Assembly: GCA_030141605.1 (NCBI GenBank)
Contig: JAQGDQ010000046.1
Span: 248,001-312,000, forward strand
Direction of reading: 5' to 3'
Origin: Tubiluchus corallicola
Taxonomy: Eukaryota > Priapulida > Priapulimorpha > Priapulimorphida > Tubiluchidae
DNA length: 64,000 nucleotides
Below are positions 1 to 12,400 of the stretch, piece by piece. The position numbers and the translations under genes were made by a program. Within the stretch, counting starts at the first letter, position 1, and the number at the start of each line of letters is the position of its first letter. The notes beneath the pieces are model-generated. The model had not been told where the DNA came from and did not search any database. It saw nothing but the letters and a program-made list of their open reading frames with translations.

Positions 1-80
1 ACTAAAAATCTTACAACATGCAGTACAGAATAGGACTAAACAATGACTAATCATCATTTAGTGAACAACTGACTGATTAC
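1..80. other. Intron 59 of BLTP1 (partial)
   Basis: Intronic. Holds one copy of a sequence (about 27-99) repeated at about 400-470: AATGACTAATCATCATTTAGTG followed by CAAGCATTCGACA. Confidence 0.8.
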
Positions 81-470
81 CTCAACAAGCATTCGACACG
101 GGAAACTGGAAGGCAGCTAAATCGAAATACACTAGGCTGAACCCTCAGGTAGACGACGACATCAACAGGAAATGATGCGTAGACATAGTTGCCATCAGAT
201 ACTAATGATGCAGATGATGCTTCCATGTTGAAAACACTTCCTACAGCTTCGCTGGCTAATGAAGATAAAAGCTGGCTGCATTAATGTGAATAACTGTTAC
301 AAAAAGCTTAACTATAATAACAATTTATGTGAAGGTTATGTAATATCATTTGCAGAGACAACTTTGTGCAAAATATTCTAAATGCAAAGGTTTGTATACA
401 ATAACGGACTAAGACTAAATAATGACTAATCATCATTTAGTGAAAAACTACTTAAACAAGCATTCGACAA
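27..470. repeat. Imperfect direct repeat flanking exon 59
   Basis: Positions about 27-99 and 400-470 share a run of about 70 bases with a few changes. The first copy overlaps the last bases of exon 59 (VECLL) and its donor. The second is therefore a duplicated exon-end plus intron fragment on the other side of the exon. Confidence 0.75.
81..240 (-). CDS. BLTP1: BLTP1 coding exon 59 (last in window)
   Basis: Residues 3898-3951, phase 1 to 2. SFPVDVVVYLRVQPSVFRFS and CLPVSRVECLLR match human SFPVDVVVYVRVQPSQIKFSCLPVSRVECML. A GTAATC donor follows at 80, so the gene continues past the window start. Confidence 0.96.
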
Positions 471-3400
471 GTTTGGAATAAAAAATGTAAGTATCACCAA
501 GTTTATATAAATGCTGTATATTATATACATACACATAATATTCTTATACAACAAGAAACAAAAGTCTTGTTAGACAAAGTGAAGTTCAGCACAATACTCA
601 TGCCACATAAATGACAATTTCTACTCTTTTTACAAAAAGCAAAAAAACATTTCCGGTGCCTTTGCGATTTATGTACTTACTTTGTGGAATGGCAGGCTTT
701 TGCACTGTGCCACCTTGTTGTAAAGGAAACACGTCCAGTGCTTCTTCCAAGAAATCTAGCAATGTCGGGCTAATAAATGTTTCCTGTAAGACCACAGTTA
801 TAAAATACTTCATACGTACCAAAGACATAGTTTTTTTGAACCTGAGGGCAGGCCATTATTATCTTAGAACCTACATAGGTCAGCAAAACTAAGACGTCAA
901 CTAGTTACTTTTGGAGTGACCTATCTTTTAAAACAAAAATGATATCTATAGCAACTTATTAGGATGTTCTTGTTAAGAAGCATATAAAGCTAGCATGAGA
1001 ACAAGGCAATTCAACTTACAAAGTGTTCCGCATACGATAGTATATGATCAGGCTTTATAATACGTAACAAATCGGGAACAACAAAAATTGTAAACTCGGT
1101 TGTTGGAAAAAACAATTTCATAATGCTTTGCACAGAGAATTAGAAGCAAAAACATGACTGAGGCTCGTTCATCATATTTGCACCCATTTGGGGAACAGAC
1201 ACACCTCCTTCGAATATACCCACATCCCTCTTGACATACCTCTACAGTTTGTAGACTCAACCAAGCATACAAATTTGCCCTTTTCATGCCGCTCTTCCGA
1301 CTGAGTCCTGACAGTGCTGCTGAACTGCAAGTTCTTTGTAAAGACAGGTTTTCTGTAGGTACTGATGAAATAAGATGGCCTGCATTAGTTGGTAAGGGCT
1401 GTGCAGGTAAACCCAACATTGCTGTAGGTTCTGTCGAAGCCGTTTTAGAATTGTAGTGCACCTGAAAATAACAATTTTCATGTAAGGCCAAATTTCACTA
1501 AAGTGAGAACAATAAAACAAGCCATCGAAGAGAAAAATTACTAATCCTGTATGCATACGTTACAACAATTCTCATTAAGCCATTAATTCAAAAAAATGTT
1601 CAGCCTTCAATTGTTTTTAATATGATGAATAATAACAAATCACGATAAAGTATTTTTAATGAACAAAGCACGTACAATAATATTAGCACCTGTATTCGTC
1701 TACATAGTTGTATTCAAAAGCCAAGATAGATGCTATATCACATTTTCAATACCGAAGTATGATAAATAAGCATTTCTAAAAGTACAGCTCACTACACTAA
1801 TATTTAAGCGCTCTAATTTCCTTTTAACGTTGATTTTTTCCAGTGACGCAGTCAGTCAGTCATTTGACTCGTTCCAATTTTTAGGTAAACTAGTCTTCTT
1901 CTTAAGCTAACACATCCAAATTTTTTAATATCATGATGGTAAATGCAAAATGATGCATATGCAAAATTGGTAAATGCAAAATGCTAAGTAACAAAAACTT
2001 ACTTACACTTGAATTAGCCAAGCAACACCTACCTTGACTGTCAGCCCTGGAATATAAAAAACTGCAGCTTCGTCTCCCAAAACTGGCTGGGTGGGTTTTA
2101 ACTTACTCGATGTTGTTGCAGTCGAAGATTGCTTTGATAATGTTTTAAATTTCATCCAATCAGTGCGACCAGACATGGACTGAAAATCAGTCACGCTTGC
2201 TGCTGTACCATGTTGCCTAGTTACAAAAAGCTAATCATGATGGAAAGTTAGGGAACACTACAAATTTCAAAAAAGCACTACTTTTTTAAAAACTCAGGAC
2301 CATGGAGTACGGATGTCACTTACACAGTCTAAAGCAAACAGAGGAAGCAAACTTTGAATGAAAACAGTATACGTGTATAAAAAATACATGACCATAAAAT
2401 TTTGAAGTATAGTTTCACACCAGCAAAATTTTAGTATGTGCTTTTTCTTCCTATACATTAGTTTTAATTGCTGTATTATCGGCATCTATAAAAATATGCA
2501 CAATTGCCTGTTTTTCCATGATAATTGTTTGCCAGAAAATGAAAAAAATATGCTAAGTGAACAAAAATACTTTGTTGAGCAATGCTCGCCTTTGTATGTT
2601 GTCACTGAGAAAATGTACATCTTTCTCATAATAGGACTATATGCTATGCAGTGTATCCACATATTCACATCACATAACAGATAAATAAATTGCATAGAAT
2701 TACTCATGCACACATTTTAAACCTAGGTAAATCTTCGTAAAAGCACATAATAGATATAACTATGTGTGCTTCGGTGTGATGTTAAGTGATGCCTGAACAT
2801 GTTCACATGGTATTAAATTAAATGGATGGTTGACCACTGGGGATTTGCTTCCAAGCAGTTTCATACACCGTACTGTTACAGCTGTTTCTCTCATTGAAAA
2901 AGGATGGCAAACACATTTGAATGTAGCTAAAATACCACTGTAAGTTTAGTGTAGCTGCTGTAGCACTTGATATAAAACTGTCTTGATAATGAACTAATGG
3001 AAGTTCTGGCTTCAAAACAAATATATATATTTGTATATATATATATATATATATAAACAAAAAAGCTATTCTAAAACCTAAAACTAATTTTTGAAGTCTT
3101 ACACTTTATCATCACTTTTTGACTGTGTATGAAGAACACATTTTCCGCTATCTATCACAACTTTTAGAGACATTTCAAAATCCACACTTGGTTCAGTTGG
3201 TCCGGTTTTGGATGAAATAGAAGCGCCTGTTGTCTGGGCCTGTAGTACTTTTTTTGTAGTTGGACTGATTCGTCTGGAACAACAAATGGTTACTAGTTAC
3301 AAAACCTTTTAACCTCTGAATGCGTTCTCAACGTGCATTTAGAGATTTCAATCTATTTTGAAGTAAAATCAAACTTTATTTTCCTAACTTTTTGTGATTC

Positions 3401-6400
3401 AAATGTTAACAAACTTTGGGACTTAAGTGAAACAATAAATATATTGTGCAACATATATGAATATACTGAAATAAGTGCAAAGCATAAAAACAAACATAAG
3501 TTTTCATTCATGTAACATTTTTTATATCTGAAGAGCTTTACTGTTTTAAAACTATGAATTTTCCACTGTGTTTCTACAGTATTTAAAGCTAACAGTTAAA
3601 CACTAATCATGCTCACAGATTATAATGATGCTGATTATTATTATTTTGTTCACTTATAGCAGAAATTTAGGTTGCTGAATTATTAAAAGTTTTGAATTTC
3701 AATGTACTACAAGTGTGCATTCCTAAATTTTAACGGCGTGAATCATACTAAACTTACGAGTAACTAAATACAGATTTTTTAGCACAGCCTTGAAAAATAA
3801 AATATATTTTTTGACTGTAAGCTTATTTTTCACATGACACATATTGCAAGACACTACAACACCGACATAAAGGCATCACTAATCTGATGATTAACCTTAA
3901 AGGACGTTTTTGAGCTGAATCTTCGACATCCTCATCTTCATCTTCAGATGGAAGATAGCCATCATCATGTATGTGGGTTAACGGCTGTGGGAAAACAGGT
4001 GGAGCATCAGCTGGCTCACATTTCCCATCCGCTGTAAAAACTTCTTCAGCTATAGATGATACACGTTCTTCACGTACACTTGGATCTGGCAATGCAGTTG
4101 AACTGAAAGAGAAATAGAAAAAGAAAAAAGTTGTTCACATCGACAAAATGGAAAAGATTCACCAAATGTGGCAAAGATATGGTATTTTGGCAAAACTATA
4201 ACACAGCAAACTGTCAGAGTGATTCTTTGTGACTCTTGCTATAAACCAAAAAAACGGAAATCCAATAGATTTAAGGATTAATTACACAAAAATATATACA
4301 TAATTCCATTATTACCATTTACAAGCTAATCAACATTTACGCTTGCTGCTAATCATAAAATGATTAAATCTGCTCACCAAAAACTGCTAAAACTTACTTA
4401 GGCATAGAGAATGTAGTAGCATTGAAATCCGGCATGGATAATTGTTGTGCTTCATTAATATGTGTGACTGAGCCCTCATCTGCAACCGGAGACAAGTCTG
4501 GTGCAGCCGACCTAAAATAAAGAAAAAAACTTCCATTAAGATTATAACAGCTAAACTGCCAAACAAACTCGATCAGAAAACCTTAGCACTTGTTTGTTTG
4601 TTTGTTCTCAATTTTTCAATTTTTAGTGGTATACACATCCTCAAGATTCCATGACATATTCAAAAATTTTGCACAAAATCAATGTTTCATATTAAATTTT
4701 ATTTATATTTCGAAGGCATGCAAGCTTAACTGCAAAGTCTTAGTTCAGGATAAGACTGGAAGGGGCAGAGCTCTGCTGAATACCTTGAGACTATAGAAGA
4801 AATTATTTGACACAAACAGTACGAATGAATGCCCTATCAACGGCGTCATCCTTTGACGACCTCAAGGAATACAATCACGGAGTACGTAGGTGATAAATGT
4901 GATTGAAAGGATATGTTTGGCAACATTATGCTAGTGCGAAATAGTTATAATTAACAGCATTAGAATAAATGTTCACCTTGTAAACTACAGAGTTAAAGCA
5001 CGTAACAGACTAATTTTATCTACTTTACCATTTAAATAGATTTATAACTTTGTACAAAAGCAATAAAAATTAATTTGGTGAGTTCAATAAATCAAATGTA
5101 TTATCAAAAGATGTTCCTCGTCTTATATATCTCTAACACATACACAAAACCTTTGATTAAACGGAATTCTACTCCGTCTACCAGTTTCCACTTTTTCACA
5201 CGAAAGGAAGACAGTCTCATATGTGAAAGTGTTATTGTACAATGTTCTAACAAGCAAAGAAATTTGTAGTATACCTTGTTCAATGGAATATAAAAAATCG
5301 TGTTCAATGGAATATCATTTGCCTTATAAGTGAATACTGTATAAAATTTTGATAGAAAACATCCAATTCTGATTGTTGCCAATAAAAACAGGATATCTGT
5401 GTTTACATAAACTAATGTATAAAATACCAATAAAAGTTTTTCTTTAAACCAATACATGCAAGCACATGTACAATATTCAGCATCAGTAAATTTTTTTTCA
5501 CTTTTTTCACAAAAAAATGCTAAATCGTCTGTTAAGGAAAATTAGATGAAGCAAACTAAAAACAATTTACAAAAAATTTAAACCAAGCAACGAAAATGAA
5601 TGACAAGTTGACTTCTGCTAGACAACAGATGCTACAAGACAGAAATGACTAATGCAATAGTGGCTACACTAGAGCTGCTTATGATTATCACAAAAATCTG
5701 AAATAGAACACTTGACTAGAGACCAGGAAAATGGTTTCCAAGCAATCAAATGTATACTTTTTAAACGAATCTGTTACATGTAACAAAGTGTATTAATTAA
5801 AGACAGTATTAATCACTTAAAGACAGTATTGTTGCAATCACACATATTACAAAATATAACTCAGTCCAACTTCAGGCGCTTATAACATCATTTTGACCAT
5901 TTGTCTATATTTGTTGTATAGTTCTGAAGTTGTTTATTCCTGGTAACAATAGGTAGGTCAGTGTTAAATCTGATGGCAGTCTTGCTAGTTAACACTACAA
6001 TAAAAGCAAAAGAAACACAGCTGTCAACAGTGGAGGAAATAACTAACTGATCATGGTATGCCCTTTGCAAATGCGTGTAAGGAATGTCAGGTCTGGGATA
6101 AACTACTGCCTGAAAATGCTTTTGGCAGTTTTATTTGTCACATATTTACTCATTAAATGGGGATGTATAGACATCCTAAAGCCATTTCAAAGTTTCATCT
6201 TAGAGGATTATCCTGCATAAGAGCTAGGTGCAGGTCACACCACTGTTATCTATATCAACCCGATTAAGTACTGAATTCCAAATGCTAAACTTTACATGTA
6301 TAAAACTTTACAGATCAATAAAATGAATGAAAATTAAATTTCAGCATGGCGACACAGAACTCACATAATTACTGACCTTCTTTGAACAGAGTGGACAGAG

Positions 6401-9400
6401 CGAACAGCACTTGAAGTTCGATGTGGGAACATCATTGTTGATGAGCGTCCGCCAAGCTTATCTTTAAAAGACAACGCCTGCAACAAAAGTGAGTTTAATC
6501 ATGATACTCAGTACTGATAATTCCTTAATTAAACATCTAAATGGCCAAAAAATACATTTTTAGAGATAATAAAGTTATTCAATTTGTAAAATTTCTGTCC
6601 GATTTTGGCCATGCCGTAACAGAAGGTAAGTGAAGTCAAGCCTAGTTGTCAGAAAAACTGCTTTTGGATGGTTTAGTCTGCCTCGGCCATCTTTCTTATT
6701 GAAGAAGGATATATAAACAATGCACATTCAAACACGATTAAGGCACATCTGCAGTTCTGCATGACATTGAACTAGGTTCTGCAACAACCATTAATCATTA
6801 AGTGACTAAGTGTTGGATATTGGCTTGCAGTGTGTCAAACTGATTAAAAGTATTAGGTTATTTACACATTTTACAGAAATACATAGAAGTTGCGCATTTG
6901 CAACACTTTGGAATTCATGGAATTCAAGAATTGGTATAATATGTTTATAGGCAAGTTTTTTTAACCTGGAAGTAATTTAGTATATAGTTGTTTGCGTAAT
7001 AAACATTTAATTTGCACACAGATTTAATTAACAGCAAAATAAATGACATCAGTGTAATGATTTTAGTAATCAATTAAAAACAAGTATTTTAGGTGCAAAA
7101 CTCTTGTTTTTTGACCAAAAATAAAATCAGGAAAAAAGAGTACTGAAATAACAACATGATAAATCCAATCTTTACTTTTTTCAAACTGCCATGAAATTAA
7201 TAACAAATAAGCATAGAAGGTTAAACTAAACAGCACAAACTAATCAGTACTGAGATTAGACTGCTTTGACATAAATAGCTGGCCTAGTTGACACATTACA
7301 ACAGCTATGCAGTAAATGTGATGTAGAACATACACCGCTCTGACGACGGAAACGATTGAAAACATCTCTTCGAAAACCTTGGAATACAGCAGCTTCCAAC
7401 TCTTGCAGTTTTCTCATTTCTTCCTCAATTGTTGTCTCACTGGCACCCAGCTGCCTGAAAATTATTAATAGTTACAATCACTATGTGTAAAAAACTTTTT
7501 AAATAGTTATAAGTACGCTTGCAAATAACAACCGAGCAAAAAAAGTAGGAAACATACTTAAGATCATTGATGAGCTTTGACTGTTCGTTGATCTCTTGCT
7601 CAATGAGTCGTGAATGTCGCTTGGCATCCACATTTGCATCAAACACGAATGGTGGCAGAGTTTCTGCAATACTAGACTTTGTCCGCGTTGGCACTGGCTC
7701 CTGGAAAATTTGACACTACAATTATGCATCCTTGTTTGTTGCCAGAAAAGATGCTGAAGCTGATATTAAAGTTTTATTTGCCAAAAAGTAATAATTAATT
7801 TTATTTATTTATCTATTTATGAGCAACGCAAAACAGGCGGACTTGTATAAAGCATTAATGCAGATAACTGTAGTTTACAAAAGTGGCTGATTTTCATAAT
7901 TCAAAATGAAAACATACTGAGTTTAAAAGGTGAGAACTTAGTCATTTGTTAATGTCCAACAAACTGATCTAGAAGCACTCCAGTTTTGTAATTGGTTGAA
8001 TAGGCTACAAGCTCAATTCTTGAAAATATCAATTTTGGGCTGATGTGCAGAGTAGATGGCATTGGGCACGAAACATTTAATGTTGTACCTTGTTGTGCTC
8101 TTCTGTTTAGTGAATTTTTAATGATTCACTATTTTCCTAACTTTCACAATGTTTTATAAAGACTGCTTTACTAAATTTAATACATGCAGACTGATGCAGT
8201 AGTATATTAAAAAAAGTGAAATGATTCTGCACTTTCTTGGTTTTCATTTTTTGCATTAATGTGCTGTTTATAAAACAGAAACAGAAGAAGACACTGCATG
8301 TTTATATCAGCATTTATGCATCGTTTATACTAGCTACCAATGCGAAAACAACCACAGCTATTAATGAGTGAAATGCTTAGGTTATTATTAGCAATATCGA
8401 ATTTAATTAAATTTAGTTTAAATCAAGATGAACAATATTGTAAGATTTTTTCAGTATCCCTTGCGAAATGGATTCCTACAATTTTAGCCTACTAGGCAGC
8501 GTGATTTGTTGCACAAAACAGCGATAATAAAAATATGTTTGTGCAATTGATTCACGTTACACATGCAGTGCAGTGTGTATCGAAATCGAAATGCCTCAAG
8601 CTCAAGTGAGCCAGCACATGAATCAGTGCCCAAATGGACTGTCTCAGGTTTGCATATCTCACACGCTTCACCAACACTACTTAAACATAAAGTATTAAGA
8701 AAGGTAGAGCTTTCTAAGCTTGTACAAGAACCAATAAACACTGTTAGTTAGACAATAAAGACTCTAACACATTCCATTCCCCCTGAGGTGTGTGTAGTTG
8801 AGATTTATCTAGATTGGTTTCTAAGAGCACTCCTTGTATCAAGCATTTTATAATGAATGCATGATAAATGGCCACAACTTCCCTTCAATTGACAAGGCGC
8901 ACAATAAATTAGAATCTTTGACTACAATGAACAAGGAAAAGAGATGGTTGAGAAAAACAATTCTGGTGATTTGAAAGTCTAGAGTTAAATACCTTATGTC
9001 ATGTATAAATATCAAAGAAGTAAATGATATTAAATTACAAATTACAGACATTATGCACCTAAAATTAAATTCAAACATTTAATACATACATGAGTAGATG
9101 CGGTCTCCGAATCTGTGGAGTCCAATGAAAGACTGTCGATCTCATCAACGCCCTCAAACTCTTCCTCTTCGCCAGCAGCCATCATTGTCAATGTTTTGGT
9201 GAGAGCAGAAAAGTATCTGCCGATGTTTGTGTCAAACTGCAAGTTCAAACCCTGCATTTGCCAGAAAACACTAAGAATCCACTTTGCATTGCTTGACGAA
9301 TCTGCAAAGTACAACAAACAAACGTTGTTTTCCTTGCAATAAACTCTTATCTCTTGCAAATTTAAATGTTTAATTAAACTACAAATAGAAGTTTGAAAAT

Positions 9401-12400
9401 TAGTGGTGAGAACAACAGCGCTGCAGCAATTTTATGAAAATATATTTTAAAAAATTAAAAAAGATAAAAAGCAGCAGATATTAAACAAAGGTACTACCAT
9501 GCTTTATTGTTCTTGAGCAAACTTCGTATGTGCCTTCCGGCACTACACAGTAATTCATGTGAGATCTTTTTGCATCTGGTTTCCAGTCATCCCAGGTAAT
9601 TTCAAATTCATCTGCAAATCTGAGACAAAAACCTAAAAGCAAAGTCGTTTAATTTTATCAGCCTACAAATGATATCACATAAAAATCAGTTCCGATGAAA
9701 AATACTATAAGTAAAACAAATATATGAACTAGTATTCATTTAATACGAGAAAGTGATCAAAAGTGACATAGGCCTAATTTTTTTTATTAATCTTTCTATG
9801 CTACATTCCAACTTACGAACTTACTTGACGGCAATGATAAACAACAAGTTAAAAAAGATGTTCATTCTTTTCAACTACAAAAAAATATTAATAAGATTGT
9901 GCCTGTTCTGAGAAAATAGGCTTTCAGTTTCAAAACAGAACACTCTTTTAACTGCTATCATATGACACCTGGGCCCAATTTCACAAAGCCATCAATAACT
10001 TAACAATGTAGTTATTTTAGTTAAGTGAATGTAATAACAATTTCACAAACTTAGAGATGGCTTTGTGAAACCAGCTTCATGGTGTACAAGCCGAGCTCAG
10101 AATTTAGACAACAGGTCCAGAAATACAGTAAACCCTCATAGGTGAGCAACACAGACATTTTTGAAGGTCTTTAAGCTAATGAAAAAAGCATCAGGCTTTT
10201 TTTTTGTCGTATCCAGCATACTTTATTGACAGAAGCAATCATACCTTTAAATTTTCCTTTGCTAACAAGTGAATTACGGCTGCATGCCGAGATGCGTGAA
10301 CTTTCCAATGTAAGCACAAGAGCTGTACCAGGTTCCCAATCCATACCCGTACGTCTCGTGCTAAAACCCTAAAATAATTTTACAAATATGCTAACGCTTA
10401 AAGGAAAACCTCAAGATCAAACAAAGATGCATTGTCCATATATATAGGAAATCTCAGTTACAGAGTTTTCCTAAAATCCTGTACCAAAATGCTGCTTAAA
10501 TGAAAAAGATTTATAGAAGTAATAACATAGCATAACATTACATAATGCTCTGCCATAATCATGATTTATATAATATGTGCAAAGACATTAGATATCATTG
10601 ATGATACAACAGTTTTTATAAAGATACTGTTAGTGATTTTGTTAAAGTTCAAACAGCTGCCTATCAGGCATTAAAGTTGGTTTAATAAATTATAATAACT
10701 TAAATTTTAACGGGCTTAAATTTGAATAATGAGTATCACCATCAGAATATGTTAATCCTTCAATTACCTGGGTACTTGTCACAGGCAAACATATTCCCAT
10801 GTCAGTCATTGTAAGCTGAATGAAGAGTGTACCCAATTGTGGTCCAGTTGTGCTTTGAATGGGTGGCAACATGTCAATAAGTTGCTGAGTTGCTGTTTGA
10901 ACTTCTTTATTCAAGTTCATTCTCTGCTCGTTCCAATACTCATATGCGTTTTTGTAATTCAGCCACACCAAAATGGCTACAAAGAAATTCGCTTTGAAGA
11001 CAATAGCAACAATGAATTTACCATAATAAACTTGTTTCATTATAAATAAAGCTGCTACCATAATATTGCACATATGAAACATATGCAATGTTAATTCCAG
11101 CACACTGTTTGGATAGTGCTCGGCAAACAAGTGACCATTTTGAAAACTATTTGCTACTACTGTATGGGCTTTTTTAGCACTCGTTACATAAAATTCACTG
11201 CGAATTTTGTGTGGTGATAAAAAAATTATTAGTGACTTTGTAATTAGTAAATCAGGTATAACCACTCTAATCTCTATCAAACATTTAAATTCATTAACAA
11301 TGCATTACAAATCATGCTTTTGTTTACAAAGATAATAGCAATCAACTATTCATTAATTAGGAGTCGTTTATTAATTAATTTTTCAAAAAAAGCACTTTAC
11401 TCTCTACCAGCAGTTTACTCTCTAGAAGACGCACTATAAAACTAGTATGATTTCTTTTGAAAAAAAATTAAGCGAGGTTTTTAAAATAGCCCAAAAGGAG
11501 GTAAAATATTAAGTAGAATGTTTGACATATAAGATGAAATAAAAATTTCTGCTCTAGGTTAGAAAAAAATTGAATGCAAGACGGATTAAATACATGTCAT
11601 ACATAAATGTATCAATAACATGTAAAAGATAAATTTGCAATCAATATAACAACAGCGTAAATTGTATTGCATACATATAAATACATGCAAAGTACATTGG
11701 TTTTGATTTAACTGCCTTCTTCTTGATAGGTTATTCTTGTGCCAAAATAAAAAAAACTACACAAAAATTATTGGTAGACATCTTTTAAAGGTTCATATTT
11801 ACTTAATGTGTAATAAAGCTATTTCTTATTGTGTGAATGGACAAAATGAAATGAAACTGTAAGACAGATGATGATGAAGTTATTACCCTTATCAAGTGCA
11901 ACTGGCTGAATGGAAATAATAGGCCTAGTGAGAATGATCAAGACTGCTTCTTTATCTTCTTTCTCCTTTTGACTAGAAATCATTTCATCTTGTAAAGCAT
12001 TGCGTAGACCAATTCGAGTTTTAAAAAATGCGTAAGGTAAAAACTCCGGCTCAGCTTCTTCAAATATTGTATGCTACAAAAAAATACAACAAAAAAATGT
12101 GAGTTTTAGCAATAAAATGTGGAGGGTGAAAAACAAGATAAGTGTTTTAATAAGCATTCTAATGAAAGTAAATTACCTTTAATAGCTGTCCTAAAGCAAC
12201 ATTAAGATCAACTTGCAGTTTGCCAAACAGCTTAACAACTGGATTAGCTTCTGTAACAAACACAAAACCACACATGCACCATTAAGTATATTAAAATTTA
12301 AACAGAATCTGTTTACGCAATTAATGGCTTAAAGCATGTGATAGTACATGGGACGGAAATATCTTATACTAAGCTATGCTTTATTTCTTCACAAAATTGT

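Larger units (their letters stand above)
784..3102. other. Introns 55-57 of BLTP1
   Basis: Between exons 55 and 58. Contains a short tandem of GGTAAATGCAAAATG units near 1938-1985 and a (TA)n microsatellite at about 3020-3054. I see no other gene. Confidence 0.6.
3274..7333. other. Introns 51, 52, 53 and 54 of BLTP1
   Basis: Non-coding apart from exons 52, 53 and 54. Intron 52 (4512-6376) shows only small direct repeats: GTTCAATGGAATAT twice near 5277-5312 and TAAAGACAGTATT twice near 5798-5830. No mobile element or RNA gene recognised. Confidence 0.6.

Noticed and set aside
5104-5457. 117-residue minus-strand open frame in intron 52
   Set aside because: AT-rich, no homology, and no phase-compatible splice pair connecting to exons 52 and 53.
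10131-10240. Mariner/pogo terminus at ACAGTAAACCCTCATAGG
   Set aside because: Only one possible end and no partner; too short to call.
11000-11280. N-terminal extension of the exon 46 frame
   Set aside because: Composition and sequence do not fit the family; the acceptor at 10977 gives the correct join to exon 45.
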